A stretch of DNA of 64,000 nucleotides from Candidatus Nyctobacter psychrophilus. Lineage in GTDB: Bacteria; Vulcanimicrobiota; Vulcanimicrobiia; Vulcanimicrobiales; Vulcanimicrobiaceae. The notes beneath the pieces were generated by a model. It was not told the DNA's origin. It did not search any database and saw only the letters and a list, made by a program, of their open reading frames with translations. Positions 43,018 through 52,774 of this stretch are shown piece after piece (position 1 is the stretch's first letter; each line of letters starts with the position of its first letter). The stretch lies in assembly GCA_014305025.1 (NCBI GenBank), contig JACRTY010000037.1, positions 1 to 64,000 on the forward strand, read 5' to 3'. The position numbers were made by a program, and so were the translations under genes.

Positions 43018-44730
43018 ATGAAGTTTTTCCATCGTTCGACTTACTTCGCGCTGGCGCTGTTCGCCGGCGCCACGTCACTCGCCGTGGCGGCGACGCCCCA
43101 CGGCCCGGCTTCCACCATCGCAGCTCCGGCGGCGGACTTGCGCGGGGCGCGCGACCTCGGCCGCTTGCCGGCCGCGCAGTCCGTTCGGCTCAGCGTGAGT
43201 CTACGGCTGCGCGACGAGAGCAATCTGGACAGGCTCATCGCCGCCCAATCCAACCCGCGTTCGCCGGTCTACCGGCACTTCTTGAGCGCCGCGCAGGTGC
43301 GCGACGCTTTCGGTGCGACGGCACCGGACTATGCGAGCACCGTCGCCGCGCTGCAGCGCGCCGGCTTCTCCATCGTCGGTAAGGACCCGATGCGCACGCT
43401 GATCGACGTGCGTGCTCCCGCTGCGATCGTCGAGCGCTATTTCTCCACGACGTTGCACGCAATAACGGCTGACGGACGACAGACGGCGTACGCCAACGTG
43501 ACGCCCGCCGTCCTTCCGGTCGCACTACGCCCGACGGTCAATGCCGTCGCAGGCTTCCAAAGCCGTCCATTGTTCACGACGGATTCGGCAGCTGCCTATG
43601 CCGCACACTCAGGCCATAAGACCGGGCCGGGGACGCCGGCAGCCAGACCAATGGCCGGTCCGACGGCAACGCCGGAATACGGTCCGGACGGCGGCTACGG
43701 TCCCCAGCTCGTCGACAGCGCCTTCGACATGCCGGTCCGGCACGGTTACTTCGGTAACGGCGTGACGGTCGCCGACATCATCGACGGCACGTTCGACGAC
43801 ACGATGGACATTGCGCCGTATCTGGCGGAGTTCAACATCAAGCGGACGGGACCGCCCACGACGATCATTCCGGTGGATGGGGGCTGCGTAAACGGGCCGT
43901 TCGGGTGCTTCGATTCCTTCCAAGCCGCCATCGATGCGCAAGGCGTCATCGGCGTGTCCCCCGGCGTCGCTTACGATCTGTACGAGATTCCGTCGCCGCT
44001 GTACACCTCGAACATCATCGACGGCTTCAAAGCGGTCGTCAACGATAATCGCGTTGACGTCGTGAACTTCTCCGTCGCGGGTTGCGAAGCGGCGCTCGGC
44101 GAGGGAGCGTTCATCATCGACCAGAGCATGCGACTCGGTTCGGCCGAAGGCATCAGTTTCGTCGATGTGGCGTTCGGCGGTTCGAACCCGTGCTTCACGA
44201 ACGGACCGTCGGTGCAAGCGCCGAGCGATAGTCCCAACGGACTCACCGTCGGTGGTGCCGATAGTTTCGCGGATCAATACGGTAACGTCACGAGCCCGCC
44301 GCTTGCCGATCCCAGTTCGGGCGGAGGCGTGTCGATTCTCTTCTCGCTACCGGGCTACCAGCGCGGCGTTCCCGGCGTTATTCCCCGCGGGCGCAATTTG
44401 CCCGATCTCGATGGCCCCGACGCAATCAACGGCGTCGGCCCGTCACTGTACTACGGAGCGTTCGGTGGCTTCATCGGCGGGTTCCCGTTCGTCGATAATG
44501 CTTTCCTCACGGGCGGCATCGCGGGCGTGGCGCAAATCGAAGGCTCGCGCCTCGGTCTCGTGAACACGTTGCTCTATCCGGCTGCGGTTCGTAACCGCTC
44601 GTTGTTCCGCGACATCACGATGGGCTGCAACGGCATCGGCGGTGGTGGGCCGTACTGCGCGAAGCCGGGCTTCGATCAGGTGTCCGGATTCGGCGTTCCG
44701 AAACTCTATCCGATCGCGAAGGCAATCTAA
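43018..44730 (+). CDS. Secreted S53 paralogue lacking catalytic residues (pseudoprotease)
   Basis: This 570-residue protein has a signal peptide (MKFFHRSTYFALALFAGATS), the same pro-domain and the same overall fold as its neighbour, including the Ca2+ site (FRDITMGCNG, GFDQVSGFG). The catalytic Glu is Gln (Q302 in QAAID) and only the Asp (D306) remains. The oxyanion Asp is replaced in DVAFGGSN. The serine motif GGTSLSS reads GGFPFVD, with Pro490 at the Ser position. It cannot work as a sedolisin. The frame is intact and not decaying, so it may be a binding, inhibitory or chaperone partner of the first. Confidence 0.9.
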   Translation: MKFFHRSTYFALALFAGATSLAVAATPHGPASTIAAPAADLRGARDLGRLPAAQSVRLSVSLRLRDESNLDRLIAAQSNPRSPVYRHFLSAAQVRDAFGATAPDYASTVAALQRAGFSIVGKDPMRTLIDVRAPAAIVERYFSTTLHAITADGRQTAYANVTPAVLPVALRPTVNAVAGFQSRPLFTTDSAAAYAAHSGHKTGPGTPAARPMAGPTATPEYGPDGGYGPQLVDSAFDMPVRHGYFGNGVTVADIIDGTFDDTMDIAPYLAEFNIKRTGPPTTIIPVDGGCVNGPFGCFDSFQAAIDAQGVIGVSPGVAYDLYEIPSPLYTSNIIDGFKAVVNDNRVDVVNFSVAGCEAALGEGAFIIDQSMRLGSAEGISFVDVAFGGSNPCFTNGPSVQAPSDSPNGLTVGGADSFADQYGNVTSPPLADPSSGGGVSILFSLPGYQRGVPGVIPRGRNLPDLDGPDAINGVGPSLYYGAFGGFIGGFPFVDNAFLTGGIAGVAQIEGSRLGLVNTLLYPAAVRNRSLFRDITMGCNGIGGGGPYCAKPGFDQVSGFGVPKLYPIAKAI

Positions 44731-44758
44731 TCGAACGTTCGTCTTCGGTAACGTAACC

Positions 44759-44791
44759 GAGAGGGAGCGGCGATCCGTGCCGCTCCCTCTC
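44759..44791. terminator. Bidirectional hairpin between S53 genes and mutS2
   Basis: GAGAGGGAGCGGC (44759-44771) and GCCGCTCCCTCTC (44779-44791) form a perfect 13-base-pair stem with a 7-base loop. It lies between the stops of the convergent S53 and mutS2 genes. There is no strong T-run, so termination strength is uncertain. Confidence 0.6.
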
Positions 44792-44792
44792 G

Positions 44793-47240
44793 TCAACCGA
44801 GGTCGAAGATCGTTACGCCGCTGCTGCCCTCGTCGGCGTTGCCATAGCGGACGTCCCGTACGCCGGCGCGGGTTTTGAGGTACTGCTGGAGGCCGCGTCC
44901 GAGCAGACCGGTGCCTTTACCGTGGATGAGGCGCAGCGGCGAGAGGCCGAGCAGGGCAGACTCGTCGATCCACTTGTCTACCAAGGGCTCCGCTTCGACG
45001 AAGCGCTTGCCGCGCACATCGAGTTCGGTGCGTGCGCCGCTTGCCGCTTCGAGGGTCGCGGCGCCGGTGCTCGCGCTGGCCCTCGCGCGCCGGCCCGCAC
45101 CGGACCCGGCGTGCGCCAGCCGGACGATTCGCACGCCGGTTTTTGGGACGACCGTCTTCATCGCGCCGATCGCCACCAGCACGGTGTCGCCGTAATCTTC
45201 TGCGACGTCGCCTTCGCTAGCGAGCGTCTCGATGAAGACCCGATCACCGACCGCGGGCGAGGTGCGTCGTTGCGGTTCTTCGGTTTGCGGCGCCGGGGGC
45301 GGCGCTGTGACGCCGAGATCGCGGTGCACGTCGTCGAGAACGCGGCCGAGCAGGGCCGCTTGACCGGACGTCACTCTCGCGCGGTCGGGTCCGCTGCGCT
45401 CGGGGCGCCGGCGCTCGAGTTCGGCGGTGAATTCACGCAACGCCCGGCCCAGCCGATCGTCGGCCTGGCGCGCGAGGCTGCGGCGTTCGCGTTCCAACGC
45501 TTCGCTGCGCTGCCGCGCGGTCGTTTCCATACCGGCTAAGGCCGCGCACTCGCGCGCCAACGCGTCGCGTTCGAGGGTCGCCTGCGAACGCACTTCCGCG
45601 AGTTCTTCGAGGGCGCGGTCGTAATCGCGTTCGCTGCGCGAGAGGAGCATCTCGGCCCGCGACACGATGTTCTCGTCGAGGCCAAGAGCGCGTGCCAGTG
45701 GAAACGCAAGCGAGCGGCCCGGGGAACCCAGGTCCAACTGGTACGTCGGCGTATACGTCTGCGGGTCGAAACGAACGCTCGCATTCTGGACGTGCGGCGT
45801 GCCGGCGGCAAACAGCTTCAGTTCCGTACTGTGCGTCGTCACGATGCCGTGGGCGCCGCGCCGCAGCAACTCTTCGAGCAGCGCGATCGCCAGCGCCGCA
45901 CTCGACGCGGGCTCCGTGCCGCTTGCGATCTCGTCGATCAGCACCAGCGACCGTGCTCCCGTTGCTTCCAAGATCGCGCGTAGCCGCCGCAGGTGCGCGG
46001 AAAACGTCGACGCGTTCTCGGCAATGGATTGTTCGTCGCCGGCGTCGCAGCCGACATAATCGAAGGCGCCAATCGCCGTGCCTTCGTCGGCGGGCAACTG
46101 CATGCCGCAGTAGGCCATCGCAACGAAAAGTCCGAGCAGTTTGAGCGTCACCGTTTTGCCGCCCATGTTGGGCCCGCTGATGATGACGATCCGTACGTCC
46201 CCATCCAGACGCAAAGACTGCGGTACCGCACGGGCGCCGAGCAAGGGGTGGCGGCCGCGGCGAATTTCGGCGAGCGGATCGTCGAGGATGCGCGGCGCGA
46301 CGGCGTCCATCGTTTCGGCGACACGGGCCCGAGCGAGCACGAGGTCGAGATCGGTGAGCACGCTCAGGTTGATTTGCGCTTGATCGGCCTTGCTACCCAC
46401 CAGCGCCGACAATTCGGCGAGGATGCGGGTGACTTCGCGCTCTTCTTCCAGACGCAGGGTGCGCAGCCGGTTGTTGACCTCGAGGGCATCGAGCGGTTCG
46501 ACGAAGAGCGTGTGGCCGCTCGACGAGGTGTCGTGCACGACGCCGGGCAGCATGCCGGAGAACTCCGTCTTGACCGGGACGACGAAACGCCCGTCGCGTA
46601 CGGTCACGAGCGTATCGCCGATCGCTTTGGCGTAACGCGGCTGGCGCAGGATCGCCGCGCAACGATCGCGCGCTTCATCCTGCCCGTGCGCAGCGTTGCG
46701 CCGCAGGCGGCCTAGGGCCGGCGAAGCGCGATCGAGCACCTCACCCCGCTCGCCGACGGCGCGGTCGATGGCGGCGGCGACTTCGGGCAGGGCATGCGAC
46801 GCGCGGCAACGTGCCTGCAGCACGGATGCGCGGGCGCTACGGACGCGGCGCACCGCGGCGTCGGCGGCGGCGAGCGAAAAGCCGATGTCGCGCAGTTCTT
46901 CGGCGCCGAGTGAACCGCCACGCGCCGCCCGGGCGACGGCTTCGCCGACATCGTGCGTTCGCGGCAACGAGAACGCTCCGTCGCCGAGGATCGCGCGCAT
47001 CTCGACGGTCGCAGCCTGTTCGAGTCGAACGATTGCGAGGTCGGGCGTCGGTCGAAGGTTGCGCGCAAACGCCGCGGCGCGGTCGGTCGTGGTCTGCCGC
47101 GCGACGAGTTCGCGAATAGCCGCGAAATCGAGGACTTCGAGCGTGCGTTCGTCGGCGAACACGGTCTTCAGGCCGCTATCGACGTGGTCCACAGCGAGCG
47201 GCGGCGGAGTTCCCGGACGCCGAACGTGAACGTCGCGCAC
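44793..47240 (-). CDS. mutS2: Endonuclease MutS2
   Basis: The 815-residue protein has the MutS2 layout: an N-terminal clamp and coiled coils, the ABC ATPase (Walker A ISGPNMGGKTVTLKL at about 350, Walker B VLIDEIASGTEPASSAAL, then VTTHSTELK), a central KOW-like region, and a C-terminal Smr nuclease domain (LDVRGKRFVEAEPLVD and LIHGKGTGLLGRGL). The mismatch-binding domain I of MutS is absent, as normal for MutS2. It acts on recombination intermediates, and in Bacillus on collided ribosomes. It is the last gene of the rlmD-gat operon. Confidence 0.95.
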   Translation of the reverse strand: MRDVHVRRPGTPPPLAVDHVDSGLKTVFADERTLEVLDFAAIRELVARQTTTDRAAAFARNLRPTPDLAIVRLEQAATVEMRAILGDGAFSLPRTHDVGEAVARAARGGSLGAEELRDIGFSLAAADAAVRRVRSARASVLQARCRASHALPEVAAAIDRAVGERGEVLDRASPALGRLRRNAAHGQDEARDRCAAILRQPRYAKAIGDTLVTVRDGRFVVPVKTEFSGMLPGVVHDTSSSGHTLFVEPLDALEVNNRLRTLRLEEEREVTRILAELSALVGSKADQAQINLSVLTDLDLVLARARVAETMDAVAPRILDDPLAEIRRGRHPLLGARAVPQSLRLDGDVRIVIISGPNMGGKTVTLKLLGLFVAMAYCGMQLPADEGTAIGAFDYVGCDAGDEQSIAENASTFSAHLRRLRAILEATGARSLVLIDEIASGTEPASSAALAIALLEELLRRGAHGIVTTHSTELKLFAAGTPHVQNASVRFDPQTYTPTYQLDLGSPGRSLAFPLARALGLDENIVSRAEMLLSRSERDYDRALEELAEVRSQATLERDALARECAALAGMETTARQRSEALERERRSLARQADDRLGRALREFTAELERRRPERSGPDRARVTSGQAALLGRVLDDVHRDLGVTAPPPAPQTEEPQRRTSPAVGDRVFIETLASEGDVAEDYGDTVLVAIGAMKTVVPKTGVRIVRLAHAGSGAGRRARASASTGAATLEAASGARTELDVRGKRFVEAEPLVDKWIDESALLGLSPLRLIHGKGTGLLGRGLQQYLKTRAGVRDVRYGNADEGSSGVTIFDLG

Positions 47241-47246
47241 CGCGCA

Positions 47247-47717
47247 TCACGAGGACGCGCTCGCGCCGCACTCGGCGGCGGTTACGAGCAGGATGAGAGC
47301 GACGAGATCGCCCCCGGTCCCGAGCGCGCGCGCGGCGAGGAGGCGGTCGCGCTGATCTTGCCAATCGGCCGGAAGCGACTCGACGTCCCAGCGCGCAGTC
47401 GACCGCTCGCGCGGAACGACCCGCCGGGCGTGGGTATATGCGCCGCCGGCAAAGGTCGCGAATGCGGCCAACACGAGCGACCGTTCGCGCGACGTGCGCG
47501 TCGCGAACAACGCGCGGGCGAATAACACGGCCAGTAATGCGACCCGCCGCGCCGGCAGCGTTCGGCCCGCGCTCGCGATGCGTTCGTGCTGCACGCGCGC
47601 GAAGACCTCGGGCGGTAAGCGCTTGACCGAGCCCGCACTCAAGGCTTCTCCAATTCGGCTGCCCACGTCAGCCGCGGCCAGCACGGTGGCGGTGACCCGT
47701 AGGACCGCCGCTACCAT
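47247..47717 (-). CDS. Small membrane protein of unknown function
   Basis: The 156-residue protein has hydrophobic stretches near the start (VLRVTATVLAAADV), middle (RRVALLAVLFARALFA, VLAAFATFAGGAYT) and end (GGDLVALILLVTAAE). Between them is a charged loop with ARWDVESLPADWQDQRD. This suggests four membrane helices. I do not recognise the family with confidence. It lies 10 bases after gatB and 6 bases before mutS2, so it belongs to their operon. Confidence 0.65.
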   Translation of the reverse strand: MVAAVLRVTATVLAAADVGSRIGEALSAGSVKRLPPEVFARVQHERIASAGRTLPARRVALLAVLFARALFATRTSRERSLVLAAFATFAGGAYTHARRVVPRERSTARWDVESLPADWQDQRDRLLAARALGTGGDLVALILLVTAAECGASASS

Positions 47718-47727
47718 GAATGCTCCA

Positions 47728-49230
47728 TCATGAGACGCCGGTGGTCTCGAGAGCGGCGCGCAAGCGTTCTTCGACGAGCTGCGGATTCGCCTTGCCGCGC
47801 GATTGCTTCATGACCGAACCGACTAAAAAGCCGAGCACTTTGGTCTTGCCGGCGCGGTAGTCGGCGACCGTCTTGCCGTTGGCCGCGAGAACCTCCGCAA
47901 CGACGGTGTCGATGGCGCCGGGATCGCTCACCTGCGCCAGCCCTTCGCTTTCGACGAGCGTGCGCGCCGAGCCGCCGTCAGCCCACAGGCGCCCCAGCAA
48001 ATCCTTCGCCGTCTTCGAGTTGATCGTTCCGGCATCGACCAGAGCCACCAGTTCAGCCAGTGCCGAAGCCGTGACGCGTGAGGCGTGGACGGGGATGCCC
48101 GTTTCGTTGGCGAGCCGTGACAGATCGCCGAGCACGAAGTTGAGCGTTGCTTGCGGTTTGCCCGACAGCGTTGCCGCCGTTTCATAATACGCGGCCAGGC
48201 CCGGCGTGTCGATGAGTTGGAGAGCCTGCACCAGCGGCACGCCGTCCGAGATGAAGCGCTCGATGCGCGCGTTGGGCAAGATGCCGAGTTCTCCGCGCAA
48301 CCGAGCGATGTCGTCGCCGGCGAAGGCAATCGGCGAGAGGTCGGGATCGGGGAAATAGCGATAGTCGTGCGCTTCTTCTTTACTGCGCATGGAATGCGTC
48401 GTGCCCGCGGCTTCGTCCCAACCGCGCGTTTCCTGCACGATCCGCTCGCCGCGCGCGAGCAGCGCTGCTTGGCGCGCGATTTCGCTCTCGATGGCCCGCT
48501 CGACGGAACGGAACGAATTCATGTTCTTGATTTCGGTCTTCGTGCCGTATGCCGACGAGCCGAGCGGACGCAGCGACAGATTGACGTCGCAGCGCAGCGA
48601 GCCTTCTTCCATCTTAACGTCACTGACGCCGAGGGCGACGAAGGTCCGCTTGAGCGTTTCGAGATAGGCGACGGCTTGGGGCCCCGTGCGAATATCGGGT
48701 TCCGACACGCATTCCATCAACGGCACGCCGGCGCGGTTGAAATCGACCAGCGAATGCTTTGAACCGGCGATGCGCCCGTCACGTGAACCGGCGTGCGACG
48801 ACTTGCCCGTATCCTCTTCGAGATGAATGCGGGTCAGCCGGCACCGTCCGCGCGTCCCGTCACGCACCCAAAACTCGACGAGACCGCCCTGGGTGAGCGG
48901 CGTGTCATACTGTGAGATCTGGTAATCCTTGGGCATGTCCGGATAAAAATAGTTCTTGCGGTCGAACTTTGAGAACGCCGGGATGTCGGCGCCGAACGCG
49001 AGTCCGGCCTTAACGAGCAGTTCGAGAGCGAGGCGGTTAGGAACCGGCAGCGCACCCGGCATACCCAGACAGGTCGGGCACACGTTGCTGTTCGGCTCGG
49101 CCCCAAAGACGTTGCGGCAACCGCAGAACATTTTGGTCTGCGTGCGCAGTTCGACGTGACACTCGATGCCGATGACGGATTCATAGGGAGTACCGTTGAC
49201 GGCGAGTCCGGCGTGCGGTGCTTCGGTCAT
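47728..49230 (-). CDS. gatB: Asp-tRNA(Asn)/Glu-tRNA(Gln) amidotransferase subunit B
   Basis: The 500-residue protein starts YESVIGIECHVELRTQTKMFCGC, with the Zn-binding CGC...C segment (CPTCLGMPG), then FDRKNYFYPDMPKDYQISQYD. The tail domain (YqeY-like) holds the tRNA. It activates misacylated tRNA with ATP so that GatA-derived ammonia can amidate it. Its presence implies indirect Gln-tRNA and/or Asn-tRNA synthesis. It overlaps gatA by 4 bases (ATGA). Confidence 0.96.
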   Translation of the reverse strand: MTEAPHAGLAVNGTPYESVIGIECHVELRTQTKMFCGCRNVFGAEPNSNVCPTCLGMPGALPVPNRLALELLVKAGLAFGADIPAFSKFDRKNYFYPDMPKDYQISQYDTPLTQGGLVEFWVRDGTRGRCRLTRIHLEEDTGKSSHAGSRDGRIAGSKHSLVDFNRAGVPLMECVSEPDIRTGPQAVAYLETLKRTFVALGVSDVKMEEGSLRCDVNLSLRPLGSSAYGTKTEIKNMNSFRSVERAIESEIARQAALLARGERIVQETRGWDEAAGTTHSMRSKEEAHDYRYFPDPDLSPIAFAGDDIARLRGELGILPNARIERFISDGVPLVQALQLIDTPGLAAYYETAATLSGKPQATLNFVLGDLSRLANETGIPVHASRVTASALAELVALVDAGTINSKTAKDLLGRLWADGGSARTLVESEGLAQVSDPGAIDTVVAEVLAANGKTVADYRAGKTKVLGFLVGSVMKQSRGKANPQLVEERLRAALETTGVS

Positions 49231-50714
49231 ACGCGCGCGGTTTCGTTGGCCGCGATCGGAGGCCGCACGCTGGCGTGCATCGTCGCGCGTTCGTACGCGT
49301 GCGCGATGCCGAGCAGAGTCCGCTCCTCAAAGAGCGGCGTCGTGAGCTGAAGCCCGAGCGGGAGAGGGTGTGCGCCATCGGGCGGCGTGACGAAGCCGCA
49401 CGGCACGCTCAGCGCGGGCAGACCGGCGAGCGACATCGGAATCGTATAGTAGTCCATCAAGTACATGCTGTACGGATCGCTCTTGGCGGCGAATCGGAAT
49501 GCCTCCGAAGCGGCGGCGGGAGCCGCGATCGCGTCGCAGCGTTGGAAGGCCGTGGCAAAATCCGCCGCGATCAACGTCCGCGCCTTCTGCGCGCGAACGT
49601 AATAGGCATCGTAGTAACCGCTCGAGAGGGCGTGGGTGCCGATCAGAATGCGGCGCTTCACTTCGTCGCCGAAGCCGGCGGCGCGCGTTCGTTCGTACGT
49701 CTCAGCAACGTCGGCACCGGGGACGCGTAAGCCGTAGCGCATGCCGTCGAAGCGCGCGAGATTGGACGAACACTCGGCCGGCGCGATCAAGTAGTACGTC
49801 GCGACGCCGTAGTCGGCCGTCGGCAAACTCACGTCGACCAAGTCGGCGCCCAGGCCTTCCAGGTCGGCGTAGGCGCGCTCGTAGGTGGCGCGAACATCGG
49901 CGCCGAGCGCGGACAGCGTGAACTCGTTCACCAGCCCAATCCGCACGCCGCGCAGGTCGTCGCGCAGGCCGTTGTGCGTGGCAGCGACGGGACGTGCCAG
50001 CGACGTTGCATCGAGCGGGTCGTGGCCCGCCATCACATCGTAACAGCGTGCCGCATCCTGGACCGTTCGCGCGACGGGCCCGATCTGATCGAGGCTGGAG
50101 GCGAAGGCGATCAGGCCGTAACGCGAGACGCGCCCGTAAGTCGGCTTGAAGCCCACGACGCCGCAGAACGCTGCTGGTTCGCGGATCGAGCCGCCGGTGT
50201 CGCTGCCGAGCGCGAGCACCGCTTCGCCCGCTGCCACGGCGGCGACGCTGCCGCCCGAACTTCCGCCGGGGACGCGTTCGCGGTCCCAGGGATTGCGGGT
50301 CGTGCCGAGCGCGCTGTTCTCGCAGGACGAACCCATCGCAAACTCATCGAGGTTCGTTTTGCCGACGGGTAAGGCGCCCGCATCGAGCAAACGCTGCACC
50401 GCGGTCGCCGTGTACGGCGCGGTCCAGTTTTCCAGAATCTTCGAGCCGCACGTCGTGCGCGTGCCCGTGAGGCACATGTTGTCTTTGATCGCCAGCGGCA
50501 CGCCGGCCAGCGGCAGCTCTTCGCCCGCGCGCACCCGCGCGTCGACGCGCTCGGCGTGCGCGAGCGCGAGCGCGCCGGTTTGCGTCAAGAACGCGCCGAC
50601 CGCTGCCTCGCGCAGGTGGATGCGCGCTTCGAACTCCGCAGCGATTGCGGCGGCCGAGAGTTCACGCTCATTGACTGCCCGCGCGATCTCGGCGGCGGTT
50701 TCGGGAACCGTCAC
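49227..50714 (-). CDS. gatA: Glutamyl-tRNA(Gln) amidotransferase subunit A
   Basis: The 495-residue glutaminase subunit has the amidase triad: Lys in PLAIKDNMCLTG, the cis-Ser in PGGSSGGSVAAVAAG, and the nucleophile Ser in SDTGGSIREPAAFCG. It releases ammonia from glutamine and channels it to GatB. It starts at GTG 50714, overlapping the gatC stop by 4 bases. Confidence 0.96.
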   Translation of the reverse strand: MTVPETAAEIARAVNERELSAAAIAAEFEARIHLREAAVGAFLTQTGALALAHAERVDARVRAGEELPLAGVPLAIKDNMCLTGTRTTCGSKILENWTAPYTATAVQRLLDAGALPVGKTNLDEFAMGSSCENSALGTTRNPWDRERVPGGSSGGSVAAVAAGEAVLALGSDTGGSIREPAAFCGVVGFKPTYGRVSRYGLIAFASSLDQIGPVARTVQDAARCYDVMAGHDPLDATSLARPVAATHNGLRDDLRGVRIGLVNEFTLSALGADVRATYERAYADLEGLGADLVDVSLPTADYGVATYYLIAPAECSSNLARFDGMRYGLRVPGADVAETYERTRAAGFGDEVKRRILIGTHALSSGYYDAYYVRAQKARTLIAADFATAFQRCDAIAAPAAASEAFRFAAKSDPYSMYLMDYYTIPMSLAGLPALSVPCGFVTPPDGAHPLPLGLQLTTPLFEERTLLGIAHAYERATMHASVRPPIAANETARV

Positions 50715-51025
50715 GTTTCTTCTCCCACGATCGAATCCTCGGCGATGATGCGCGGGACCCGGAAGTAGGCGCCTTGCCGCTCGGGCGCTGCTTCCAGCAC
50801 CGTCTCGCGTTCGAGCGAGGGCCGCGGCACGTCGTCGCGGACGACGTTTTCCGACGGCACGACTTGCGCGGTCGCCGGGACGTCGGCGACCGCCAGTTTC
50901 TCGAGCGCCGCAACGTGTTCGAGCAACGCCGTAAGCTGCGTGCCGAAGCGTTCGGTTTCATCGGGGCTCAGCGCAATGCGCGCGAGTTTGGCGACGTAGG
51001 CCACGTCGATATCGTCGCTTGCCAT
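50711..51025 (-). CDS. gatC: Glutamyl-tRNA(Gln) amidotransferase subunit C
   Basis: The 104-residue protein starts at ATG 51025 with the usual GatC sequence DIDVAYVAKLARIALSPDE, then QLTALLEHVAALEKLA and the C-terminal AYFRVPRII. It wraps around the GatA/GatB interface and stabilises GatA. It overlaps the stop of the upstream rRNA methylase gene by one base (TGATG). A longer open frame upstream is antisense noise within that gene. Confidence 0.94.
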   Translation of the reverse strand: MASDDIDVAYVAKLARIALSPDETERFGTQLTALLEHVAALEKLAVADVPATAQVVPSENVVRDDVPRPSLERETVLEAAPERQGAYFRVPRIIAEDSIVGEET

Positions 51026-52467
51026 CACGCACACCGTTCCTGGGCAACGGGAAAGTCGAGCGCCGGTACGTCTTGGCGGTGCAGGATTGCGAGCGCCTCG
51101 ATGTGCCCCGTTTGCGGAAACATGTCGAAGGGCTGCACGCATGCCAGGCGATATCCGCCGCGCAACAACGGCACGAGATCGCGAGCTAGGGTCGCCGGAT
51201 TGCACGACAGGTACCACGCGTGCGGCACGCGGGCGCGCACGAGGGCGGCGAGCGTGGCATCGTCGCTGCCTTTGCGGGGCGGGTCGAGGAAGACGACGTC
51301 CGACTCCGCCAGCGCCGTCGTGCCGGCTTTGGAACGCAGAACGACCTCGACGCGCCCGTTCAAGAACGACGTGCGGCTTTCGACGCCGTTGAGCGCCGCG
51401 TTGCGCTTCGCCTCGCGCACCGCGTGCGGATTCTCTTCGATGCCCGCAACCCGTGCGCCGCGCGTCGCAAAGAAGAGCGCGAACGTACCGGCGCCGCAAT
51501 AGAGATCGACGATCCGCGGGAGTGTGCGCACCGCCGGTTCCATGAAGGCGAAGATCGCGGCGACCATCTCGCTGTTGACTTGAAAGAACGAAGCCGCCGA
51601 CACGCGGAAGATCACATCGCCGATCTTCTCCTCCATGTCGGGCTTACCGTACGCGAGCGCATGCTTACGTCCGAGCACGGCGTTCTCGCTCGGCGGTTCA
51701 AAGCCGTTGGCGATTCCGACCGTCGCGGGCAGTTTGCGGGCGACTGCCGCGGCCAGCGGCGGCAAGGTCGTTGAGCGGCGCTGGGTCGTGATGGAAAGGA
51801 TGGTTTCCCCCGAGGCCCGCCCTGTGCGTGCGACGACGTGGCGCGCTCCGTCGAAGGCCGCGCTCGTGGCGGGGTCGTGAACGGCTTCCCACAATCCGGC
51901 GAGCGTGCGGTCGAGTTGCGGCATGACGATCGGGCACGTGTCGACCGGGACCACGTCGTGCGTCCGAGCGGCGTAAAATCCGAAACCACGCTGCAGCCCG
52001 CCACGCTCTACGACGAGCGCCATCTTATTGCGGTATGCGCGCGGATGAGACATGCCGATCGGAACGCTGATGTGCGCATCCGCAATACCGCCCAAGCGCC
52101 GCAACGCGTTCTCGATGACGCCGCGCTTCCACGCGAGCTGAGCCGGATAGGCCAGGTGCTGCACTTGGCACCCGCCGCAGGTTCCGAACACGCCGCAAAA
52201 CGGTTCGGCGCGATCGGGAGAGCGTTCGACGATTTCAACGAGCTCCGCAACCGCGTACTTTGCCTTGACGCTCTCGATGCGGACGCGCGCCCGCTCGCCC
52301 GGAACCGGTCCCAGGACGTAGACGACCATGCCGCCGCTGCGTCCGACGGCTTGCCCGGTTTTCGCGATCAAATCCGTGCACACGATCTCGACGATGTCTC
52401 CGATGGCGAGCAACGGCGAACGGGGATCGCGGACGCCCGCAGCGCTACGAATCAGGCTTTTTGTCAT
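51025..52467 (-). CDS. 23S rRNA (uracil-5-)-methyltransferase, RlmD/RumA type
   Basis: The 480-residue protein has an N-terminal TRAM domain (GDIVEIVCTDLIAKTGQAVGR). The [4Fe-4S] cysteines are in CGVFGTCGGCQVQHL plus a later Cys (VPVDTCPIV). The SAM fold has DLYCGAGTFALFFA, FLDPPRKG and the catalytic Cys in SCNPATLARDL. RlmD methylates U1939 and RlmCD methylates two uridines. Which of these applies cannot be told here, so no symbol is given. It is cotranscribed with gatC. Confidence 0.92.
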   Translation of the reverse strand: MTKSLIRSAAGVRDPRSPLLAIGDIVEIVCTDLIAKTGQAVGRSGGMVVYVLGPVPGERARVRIESVKAKYAVAELVEIVERSPDRAEPFCGVFGTCGGCQVQHLAYPAQLAWKRGVIENALRRLGGIADAHISVPIGMSHPRAYRNKMALVVERGGLQRGFGFYAARTHDVVPVDTCPIVMPQLDRTLAGLWEAVHDPATSAAFDGARHVVARTGRASGETILSITTQRRSTTLPPLAAAVARKLPATVGIANGFEPPSENAVLGRKHALAYGKPDMEEKIGDVIFRVSAASFFQVNSEMVAAIFAFMEPAVRTLPRIVDLYCGAGTFALFFATRGARVAGIEENPHAVREAKRNAALNGVESRTSFLNGRVEVVLRSKAGTTALAESDVVFLDPPRKGSDDATLAALVRARVPHAWYLSCNPATLARDLVPLLRGGYRLACVQPFDMFPQTGHIEALAILHRQDVPALDFPVAQERCA

Positions 52468-52726
52468 CGAGCTGCGCGAGCAGTCGATTCGCCTCGTCGA
52501 TCAGTTGTTGAATGCGTTCGGTCGTGGGATCGGCCGGGGGGCGCAGTAAGGTAACGCGCACGAACAAAAAAGCGCAGCCGGCTGAAATCGCCGCGATTCC
52601 GAAAAACAGCAGCGTGCGACGAAGCATGACCTCGCGCGTTGAAGGCATCGCTTGCTCGGCCGCGGGCTCGGCCAACAGTGGACTCGCGCGGTCGGCATAC
52701 GTCTCAAGGCCCGGACCTTCTGACAT
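52445..52726 (-). CDS. Small single-pass membrane protein
   Basis: The 93-residue product has one strong transmembrane helix (RRTLLFFGIAAISAGCAFLFVR) in its middle. An acidic, helical cytoplasmic or external tail follows (TERIQQLIDEANRLLAQLDD). There is no known family. It overlaps the start of the rRNA methylase gene by 23 bases, so it is probably the first gene of that operon. The overlap and clean helix support it as real. Confidence 0.6.
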   Translation of the reverse strand: MSEGPGLETYADRASPLLAEPAAEQAMPSTREVMLRRTLLFFGIAAISAGCAFLFVRVTLLRPPADPTTERIQQLIDEANRLLAQLDDKKPDS

Positions 52727-52774
52727 GCCCCAACGCTTCGCGTCCCGCCGCCCGAAGCATCCTACGATCGCGCT

